From the NCBI GenBank assembly GCA_964523735.1, contig CAZFYZ010000064.1, positions 1-20,758 on the forward strand: DNA of 20,758 nucleotides, given 5' to 3'. Under the pieces are notes generated by a model. It was not told the DNA's origin and ran no database searches. It worked only from the letters and a program-made list of their open reading frames with translations. The stretch is from CAZFYZ01 sp964523735. GTDB lineage: Bacteria; Armatimonadota; UBA5829. Shown here one piece after another: positions 15,582-20,758 of the stretch. The translations under genes and the position numbers were made by a program. Within the stretch, counting starts at the first letter, position 1. Every line of letters begins with the position of its first letter.

Positions 15582-17084
15582 ATGTCGAGTGAACTGTGGA
15601 TAGGCAAGGGACAGTGGGAGCAGTATCTACTGCCGCAGATGGCGAACAGGCACGGTCTTGTTGCCGGCGCGACCGGGACCGGCAAGACGGTCACTCTGCA
15701 AGTAATTGCCGAGAGGCTCAGCCGCGCTGGCGTGCCGGTCTTTGCTGCCGATGTAAAGGGCGACCTGTCAGGCATCAGCCAGCCAGGCACAGATAACCCC
15801 AAGATCACCGAGCGCGTCCAGAAGATCGGGCTAACCGACTTCAGCTTCGGCGGCTCACCTGTGGTTTTCTGGGATCTCTTCGGCAAGAAGGGCCACCCGA
15901 TAAGAGCGACGATCTCGGAGATGGGGCCGCTGCTGCTTGCGCGCATACTTAGCCTTAACGACATTCAGAGCGCGGTTCTGTCCGTCGTCTTCAGGGTCGC
16001 CGACGATAACGGGCTGCTTCTTCTTGACCTCAAGGACCTCCAGGCGATGCTGCGGCACGTCGGGGACAACGCCAGCGACTACACCACCGAATACGGCAAC
16101 ATATCGCCGGCCAGCATAGGCGCCATCCAGCGAGGACTGCTTCAGTTGGAGGAGCAGGGCGGAGAGCAGCTGTTCGGAGAGCCCGCACTGAACCTGCAGG
16201 ATTTCATCCAGACAGACAGCAGCGGCCGGGGAGTTGTGAACATCCTTGCCGCGGACACCCTGATGCAGTACCCCAAGCTCTACTCAACGTTCCTGCTTTG
16301 GCTGCTCTCGGAGCTTTTCGAGACGCTTCCTGAGGTTGGGGATCCCGACAAGCCACGCCTAGTCTTCTTCTTCGATGAGGCTCACCTGCTATTCACGGAT
16401 GCACCGCCGAGCCTGCTGGAGAAGATCGAGCAGGTTGTTCGGCTCATCCGCTCCAAGGGCGTCGGAGTCTACTTCGTGACTCAGAACCCGCTGGATATCC
16501 CCGATACCGTCCTGGGACAGCTCGGCAACCGGGTGCAGCACGCTCTTCGTGCGTTCACGCCGAGAGATCAGAAGGCAGTCAAGGCCGCCGCGGAGACCTT
16601 CCGCATCAACCCCGACCTCGATGTGGAGACAACGATCACCCAGCTTGGTGTTGGGGAGGCGCTTATCTCGCTGCTTGACGAGAAGGGGACGCCGGGCATT
16701 GTCGATCGCGCCCTCGTCTGCCCGCCGCAGAGTCAGATCGGCGCTATCACTGACGCGCAGAGGCAGAGCATCGTTCAGTCTTCCGTGATCTACGGCTTCT
16801 ATGAGAAGGCCGTCGACCGCCAGTCGGCCTACGAAATGCTCAGGCTCCGCGCCGAGCAGGCAGAGGCCCAGCAGATTGCAGCCGAGGCAACCGAAAAGAG
16901 ACAGGCCGCCGAGGAAGAGGCCGACAGAGAGGCCAGAAGAGCAGGAACAGGCAGAAGGCGCGAGACACTGACTGAAGCACTCGCGAAAAGCGCCGTTCGC
17001 GCGATCGGAAGCCAGGTCGGCCGCCAGATCGTCCGAGGAGTGCTCGGCTCGATCCTCGGCGGCGGAAGCAGAAGGCGATGGTAA
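15582..17084 (+). CDS. DUF853 / YjgR-type HerA-like P-loop ATPase
   Basis: A 500-residue ATPase of the HerA/FtsK superfamily, exactly the length of Escherichia coli YjgR. Walker A is GATGTGKT (29-36), and Walker B is VFFFDEAHLLF (261-271) with the catalytic Glu. The sensor-like FVTQNPLDIP (298-307) and the family's start (WIGKGQWEQYLLPQMANRHGLVAGATG region) are typical. A Glu/Ala-rich coiled coil (about 420-460) and a basic, Gly-rich tail (GSRRRW) end the protein. The family is widespread, but its cellular role is not established; DNA or RNA translocation is assumed from relatives. GAGGT (15570-15574) 7 bases before the ATG, and family alignment, decide this start over one at 15501. A candidate promoter and operator lie just upstream, and the HEAT-repeat gene follows after the hisF remnant. 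Confidence 0.92.
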   Translation: MSSELWIGKGQWEQYLLPQMANRHGLVAGATGTGKTVTLQVIAERLSRAGVPVFAADVKGDLSGISQPGTDNPKITERVQKIGLTDFSFGGSPVVFWDLFGKKGHPIRATISEMGPLLLARILSLNDIQSAVLSVVFRVADDNGLLLLDLKDLQAMLRHVGDNASDYTTEYGNISPASIGAIQRGLLQLEEQGGEQLFGEPALNLQDFIQTDSSGRGVVNILAADTLMQYPKLYSTFLLWLLSELFETLPEVGDPDKPRLVFFFDEAHLLFTDAPPSLLEKIEQVVRLIRSKGVGVYFVTQNPLDIPDTVLGQLGNRVQHALRAFTPRDQKAVKAAAETFRINPDLDVETTITQLGVGEALISLLDEKGTPGIVDRALVCPPQSQIGAITDAQRQSIVQSSVIYGFYEKAVDRQSAYEMLRLRAEQAEAQQIAAEATEKRQAAEEEADREARRAGTGRRRETLTEALAKSAVRAIGSQVGRQIVRGVLGSILGGGSRRRW

Positions 17085-17086
17085 CA

Positions 17087-17163
17087 ATCCACATTGGCGA
17101 ACACACCATTGCCCAGATCAAGGTGGCTTGCACGCGGCAGGGGTGGCGGTGAGGAGGAAGTGG
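17087..17163 (+). pseudogene. Decayed 3' end of a second hisF
   Basis: These 77 bases align to the last 78 coding bases of hisF (15263-15340) with about 60 identities in 76 aligned positions and two small indels. The first part reads IHIGEHTIAQIK against IHTGEYTIGQIK in HisF. After a frame change the rest reads HAAGVAVRRKW against HEAGVPVRRKW. Most differences fall in third codon positions, so the two ends diverged while still coding. The remnant ends where the HEAT-repeat gene's GTG start begins. Confidence 0.72.
17151..17157 (+). promoter_or_regulatory. Ribosome binding site of the HEAT-repeat gene, inside the hisF remnant
   Basis: GAGGAGG lies 5 bases before GTG 17163. It corresponds to the Val-Arg-Arg codons of the old hisF end, so coding sequence has been reused as a translation signal. 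A longer frame from TTG 17094 has no such site and would translate the remnant out of frame. Confidence 0.55.
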
Positions 17164-18524
17164 TGGGGCAGCCAGACTCGACCTCCACGTTGCTGGACCT
17201 GATCGCGGAGTTGGGTTCAGATGACCTGGCTGCAGCCAAGCGCGCCCGCTCCAAACTTAGGGCCGTCTTCAGGCGCTCCATCGAGGACTTGGCCGCGCTG
17301 CTCACTCAGGGCAAACCTGAGGCAAGGAAGCTTGCGCACCAAAGCATTCGTCCAGTGGCAAGTTACCTTCCAATGCCGCTGCTCCTGTCGCTTCTTGAGA
17401 GCCAACACTCAGACTGCCGCGCCTTCGCGGCGCTCACGCTGAGTCTTAAGCGTCGCGGCCACAGAATGGAGCCGCTCACCAGGCTGCTACACGACTCTGA
17501 GCCTTGCGTCAGACGAGCGGCGATCAGATCACTCCACTCGATTGCGCTATTCAGCCAACGCGCAAGAGGAAAGCTGCCCATCGATGACCTAATAGACGCG
17601 CTGCGGGACGATTCTCCTGGCGTGCGCGAAGCCGCGGCCGAAGCTCTGGAACTCTGTGGCCGAGGCAAGGCATTCGATGCGCTTCTCACCAGCCTCAAGG
17701 ATCCTGAACCTCGGGTCCGAGCGAAATCGGCGCTCTCCCTGATGATGATCGACAACGAGTCGGCTGTTGCTCCACTTGTGGGCGCGGTCGATGACGAAAG
17801 CCCGGAAACACGCTGCAACATAGCCTACGCGCTGTCCCGAACCCAGACCTGGCTCGAGAACAAGAATCCAGAGGCGATGGCGAGGCTAGTGGGTATGCTA
17901 CAAGACCCCGATCCAAGCGTGCGAGCCGCTGCAGCGGAAGGGCTGGCGTGGATCGGCGACCCAGACACGACAGCCGCCTTACGTGCCGCCGCGACTGACG
18001 ACAGTCCCGAGGTGCGCAAGCATGCTAATGCCGGTCTAGGCGAAGTCGGTGACGCCGATTCCTTTGACCGATTGCTTGCTGCGCTGGGGAGCGACTCCCC
18101 CGACGACCGTCAAGGCGCAGCCGAGGGCTTAGGCGATCTGGGTGATCCGCGAGCCCTGCAACCACTCATCAGCGCTCTTCAGGACGAGCACTACCTGGTG
18201 AGGATGTCGGTCGCTTGGGCGCTGGCTCACCTCGACCACCCCGATGCAGTTCCGCCGCTGATTGCTGCCATGAAGGATGAGCAGGCAGATGTCCGTGATG
18301 CCGTCTCGTCAGCGCTTGAGATGCTAGCGGATGAGCGCTCGACTGATGTGCTGATAGAGGCGCTTGAGGACGTGTACGAGTTTGTCAGGGCCAACGCCAT
18401 ACAAGCACTAGAGCACATCGGTAATCCCCGGGCCATCGAACCCATCAGAAAGCTTCTGAAAGACGAGGATGACTACGTGCGTAGCGTGGCCAGGGATGCG
18501 CTGCGCTCGTTTGGAAATGCCTAG
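17163..18524 (+). CDS. HEAT-repeat (PBS-lyase-like) scaffold protein
   Basis: A soluble protein of about 453 residues built of tandem helical HEAT repeats of roughly 31 residues. Clear copies include DDSPGVREAAAEALELCG, DPEPRVRAKSALSLMMI, DPDPSVRAAAAEGLAWIGD, DDSPEVRKHANAGLGEVGD, SDSPDDRQGAAEGLGDLGD, DEHYLVRMSVAWALAHL, DEQADVRDAVSSALEML, DVYEFVRANAIQALEHIGN and DEDDYVRSVARDALRSFGN. The N-terminal 100 residues are more divergent helical repeats. No catalytic residues, signal peptide or membrane segment are seen, so it is a binding scaffold. PBS-lyase HEAT proteins are common outside phycobilisome biology, and no pigment link is implied. The start is GTG 17163 (GTG 17160 also possible). It lies 78 bases after the ATPase stop with no promoter visible, so it is probably co-transcribed with it; a functional link is only inferred. 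Confidence 0.88.
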   Translation: MGQPDSTSTLLDLIAELGSDDLAAAKRARSKLRAVFRRSIEDLAALLTQGKPEARKLAHQSIRPVASYLPMPLLLSLLESQHSDCRAFAALTLSLKRRGHRMEPLTRLLHDSEPCVRRAAIRSLHSIALFSQRARGKLPIDDLIDALRDDSPGVREAAAEALELCGRGKAFDALLTSLKDPEPRVRAKSALSLMMIDNESAVAPLVGAVDDESPETRCNIAYALSRTQTWLENKNPEAMARLVGMLQDPDPSVRAAAAEGLAWIGDPDTTAALRAAATDDSPEVRKHANAGLGEVGDADSFDRLLAALGSDSPDDRQGAAEGLGDLGDPRALQPLISALQDEHYLVRMSVAWALAHLDHPDAVPPLIAAMKDEQADVRDAVSSALEMLADERSTDVLIEALEDVYEFVRANAIQALEHIGNPRAIEPIRKLLKDEDDYVRSVARDALRSFGNA

Positions 18525-18527
18525 TGT

Positions 18528-18566
18528 TGGACAGAGAGCGTGGTTTGCCCTCTGTCCAGTTTGTCT
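18528..18566 (+). terminator. Terminator between the convergent HEAT and glycoside hydrolase genes
   Basis: TGGACAGAG (18528-18536) pairs perfectly with CTCTGTCCA (18550-18558) around a 13-base loop, followed by GTTTGTCT. It starts 4 bases after the HEAT gene stop. The T-rich side serves the plus strand; on the minus strand the hairpin is not followed by T residues, though it still lies just past the hydrolase stop. Confidence 0.6.
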
Positions 18567-18570
18567 CCGT

Positions 18571-20655
18571 CTACTCCCCCACCATCCGCACCACCACCGG
18601 GCTGAATGGCGGGATTTCGAGTGAGAGGACGAGTTTGTTTTTCACCTTTTCGTAGGGTGCGCCTTCGAGGCGGATGTTCTCCATGAGGCCGAAGGCGTTG
18701 GGGCGGATGTCGATCTGTCGGGAGACCGGCTTATCCGTCAGGTTGAAGACGTTGATCACGCCGCGGTCTTCCTCGGGCAGCACATGAATGTGCGTCAGCT
18801 CGTCGAGGCCGTAGAACTTGCCCCTCGTATACAGGTCCTTGAGCGAGTTGTACTGCGCCATCGCTTGCTTGTAGGCCTGGTAACGGACGGGGTTGGACTT
18901 GCCCCCGCCTATCCCCAGGTGCCGCACGGTCGAAGCAAACCACCAGAACGCGAGGCAGTTGTCATTGTCGCCATTCATGTCAATGTGCAGATACATCGGC
19001 AGCGAATACGCCAGGTTGTAGTAGAACAGGCTGAACGCGTTGCCGGAGAGCACGTCCTCCAGCGGGTTCCACATGAACTCGAACCCCCAGTGCTCGTCAA
19101 AGCACCCCGCCTGATCGTGCAGGTAGTAACCCGGCAGGTAACGCACTCCCCACGGCCAGATCGGGTCGTGCATCTCGATCGAGAGATCCGGATGCTTCTC
19201 GTGGACTTTGCGGACCAGATCTGCAACCGCGCGAGCGTGCATATCCGGCGTAGTCGGCGTCGGATGCCCGTGGGTGATGTCTGAGCAAGGCCCGCGCCAG
19301 TCGAACTCGTCGAACATGATGAAGTCCATGCCGGCGTCGGCAATCGCCAGGATGCGCTTGAGCTTCTCCTCCTGGTACTGCTCGGAGCAGAAGCAGGGCT
19401 CATAGAACGGCTTGCGGCTGTAGGGCGCGTAATACCCGGTGCTGCCGTCGGAGCGCAGGCGGTACATCCCCGGCCACTCGTCGCAGTAGCTGCGGCCGAT
19501 CGTGCGGAAGCCGACCTTGAGGCCATACTCTTCCCTGATCCTCCGCACGAACTCCCGCACATCGCCCAGCCGTTCCTCGTCCCATCTGGTGCCGCCCTCG
19601 CATGCCTCCCAGCCCGGGTCGAGGTAGAGCATTCCGCAGCCCATGTCGCGGGCGTACTCAGCTTCTTGAAGCAAGGCGTCGAGATTGTAGCTCTCCTTGA
19701 GGGACTCCCGGTTGTTGTCGTGCCAGCCCACGTTGTAGAGCTCGTTCCAGGTCACGGGCGGGTCGTAGTTGTCTGGCACGCCGTGGCCGAGGGCGCTCAT
19801 ATAGTCCCGGAAGAGGTAGGCCCCCTGCCGCCAAAGTCCCTCATAGAACTGGTAGCGAGTCTTGCCGAACGTGAACTCCGCATCAGCGGCGAGCACGCGT
19901 GCATCCACCGGCTCGTTGTAAAGCGAGGGCGCCGCGCCACCGAAGTTGACGTAGGCATCGTCCCCGTCGCGCTCAGTTGACAGCATCGAGAACTCGATCG
20001 CGTCCGGGTTGTGCTTGATCACCAGCAGGCCGTTCTCGCCATCTGTCCAGACCCATGCCTCGGAGCGTCCGCGGTCGATATCGACAACCTCCTGCACCAG
20101 GCGAGCGTTGTTCTGGAAGACGGAGCACTGGTACCGCCCGTGATAGACGTCGTCAAACGGATAGTCGTGCTTCTTCCCGTCTGGCTGCAGGCGGTATGGG
20201 ATCGCGACAAACCGGTAGTTCTCGACGTCCTGCCATGTTCCCCCATATCTCTCCGGCGTCTGGAGACACTTGCGGAATCCGAACCGATAGCCCCGCAGAA
20301 TGACGGCACTCTCGCTCTGGTTGTGCAAGATCACACGCTCTTCAAAGTAGTCCTGACCCAGTTCGGGGATATACAGCCGGTGACGCACCACTATCTTAGG
20401 CCCGTTGGAGTCATTGCCGAGCGTGCCACTGATGCTGACCCGCCTGCCGCCTCGCTTCCACGGTTCCTCGGTGAGCTGAGGGTTGTACAGCCCTTCCAGC
20501 CGGTAGATGTTGCCCTCGTATTCGGCGAAAGCGGAATAGCGATAGTCTGAGTCCGCAAAAGCCACGCCCGTGTAGGCGTCCTTCAGCGTAATCCGCCCGA
20601 CGCGGTCACCCAGCTCCATGTCCAGTTGGTAATGTGTAGTCTTAATTGTCTCCAA
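18571..20655 (-). CDS. Putative glycoside hydrolase, alpha-galactosidase-like (clan GH-D type)
   Basis: A 694-residue protein with three apparent parts: an N-terminal beta-sandwich (about 1-260; FEERVILHNQSESAVILRGYRFG), a TIM barrel (about 300-600) and a C-terminal beta domain (about 620-694; VINVFNLTDKPVSRQIDI). Barrel strands are visible as GMLYLDPGWEACEGG (341-355), LKVGFRTIGRSY (379-390), MDFIMFDEFDWRGPC (443-457), LSIEMHDPIW (491-500) and GCFDEHWGFEFMW (517-529). The layout resembles GH36 and related enzymes, in which an Asp on the fourth strand is the nucleophile; Asp449 is a candidate. I could not place it in a numbered family. No signal peptide is seen, so it is probably cytosolic. 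The start is TTG at 20655 with GAGGAG 12 bases upstream, longer than usual. It is convergent with the HEAT gene. The substrate is unknown; alpha-galactosides are a guess. Confidence 0.7.
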   Translation of the reverse strand: METIKTTHYQLDMELGDRVGRITLKDAYTGVAFADSDYRYSAFAEYEGNIYRLEGLYNPQLTEEPWKRGGRRVSISGTLGNDSNGPKIVVRHRLYIPELGQDYFEERVILHNQSESAVILRGYRFGFRKCLQTPERYGGTWQDVENYRFVAIPYRLQPDGKKHDYPFDDVYHGRYQCSVFQNNARLVQEVVDIDRGRSEAWVWTDGENGLLVIKHNPDAIEFSMLSTERDGDDAYVNFGGAAPSLYNEPVDARVLAADAEFTFGKTRYQFYEGLWRQGAYLFRDYMSALGHGVPDNYDPPVTWNELYNVGWHDNNRESLKESYNLDALLQEAEYARDMGCGMLYLDPGWEACEGGTRWDEERLGDVREFVRRIREEYGLKVGFRTIGRSYCDEWPGMYRLRSDGSTGYYAPYSRKPFYEPCFCSEQYQEEKLKRILAIADAGMDFIMFDEFDWRGPCSDITHGHPTPTTPDMHARAVADLVRKVHEKHPDLSIEMHDPIWPWGVRYLPGYYLHDQAGCFDEHWGFEFMWNPLEDVLSGNAFSLFYYNLAYSLPMYLHIDMNGDNDNCLAFWWFASTVRHLGIGGGKSNPVRYQAYKQAMAQYNSLKDLYTRGKFYGLDELTHIHVLPEEDRGVINVFNLTDKPVSRQIDIRPNAFGLMENIRLEGAPYEKVKNKLVLSLEIPPFSPVVVRMVGE

Positions 20656-20719
20656 TGGGTCTGACTTCTCCTCAGTAACGAGCCTCCACGGCAGCCTTCG
20701 AGGCTGTCCGCAGTCCGTA

Positions 20720-20758
20720 GTTGTAGCAGGCGTCTCCGACGCCTCCCGGGGGCGTCAG
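20720..20758. repeat. Dispersed palindromic repeat, copy 2 (cut by the window end)
   Basis: Bases 20720-20743 are identical to the left arm of copy 1 at 15381-15404. A GC-rich loop follows and then GGCGTC, which could begin the right arm, but the window ends. It lies 64 bases upstream of the glycoside hydrolase start. Confidence 0.6.

Noticed and set aside
16389..17087. 232-codon minus-strand frame opposite the ATPase gene
   Set aside because: Antisense to a well-supported ATPase; Leu/Ser/Ala/Gly-rich shadow sequence with no motif.
17094..17162. TTG-started N-terminal extension of the HEAT-repeat protein
   Set aside because: It translates the hisF remnant out of its original frame, has no ribosome site, and a strong site sits before GTG 17163.
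15344..17163. Integrated island with hisF as attachment site
   Set aside because: The flanking repeats suggest it, but there is no integrase, excisionase or other mobility gene and the repeats have diverged by about a fifth; kept only as one hypothesis for the hisF remnant.

Overview
The window looks like chromosomal DNA from a GC-rich, diderm, probably free-living bacterium. The diderm call rests on a small signal-peptide protein that ends in phenylalanine like an outer-membrane barrel. GTG and TTG starts are common (ROK kinase, the split propeller gene, hisH, the HEAT protein, the glycoside hydrolase). The gene mix (MEDS-GAF-PAS-SpoIIE regulator, TolB-like propellers, D-aminoacylase, unusual glycoside hydrolase, dispersed palindromic repeats) would suit Armatimonadota or a similar environmental phylum, but that placement is inference. 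No rRNA, tRNA, CRISPR array, transposase or integrase was seen.

Layout. 1-1868: a PiT phosphate transporter and its DUF47/PhoU-like partner behind a good sigma70-type promoter. 1925-3101: a one-gene unit for a secreted protein with two similar halves, with its own promoter and terminator. 7449-3173 (minus): a signalling operon of MEDS-GAF-PAS-PAS-SpoIIE phosphatase, STAS anti-anti-sigma protein and ROK sugar kinase. 12088-7505 (minus): D-aminoacylase, membrane-anchored TolB-like propeller, D12-class adenine methyltransferase and predicted outer-membrane protein, packed with overlaps or tiny gaps. 12202-13824 (plus): a second anchored propeller gene split by one in-frame TAA. 13947-15343: hisH-hisF. 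15582-18524: a DUF853/YjgR-type ATPase and a HEAT-repeat protein. 20655-18571 (minus): a glycoside hydrolase resembling clan GH-D. With the starts chosen here, no gene-free stretch exceeds 300 bases.

How genes work together. PiT and DUF47 form a phosphate uptake module. The SpoIIE-like protein would dephosphorylate the co-transcribed STAS protein in response to its MEDS, GAF and PAS sensors, in a partner-switching pathway whose kinase/anti-sigma factor is not in the window. HisH and HisF are the two subunits of imidazole glycerol phosphate synthase. The other clusters are linked by layout only.

Most notable: (1) a decayed copy of the 3' end of hisF, about 79% identical over 76 aligned bases, lies between the ATPase and HEAT genes and supplies the HEAT gene's ribosome binding site; (2) the propeller gene broken by a single TAA where a Tyr codon is expected; (3) a dispersed palindromic repeat in two intergenic places; (4) the SpoIIE-STAS-ROK operon; (5) a DNA methyltransferase translationally embedded between envelope genes.
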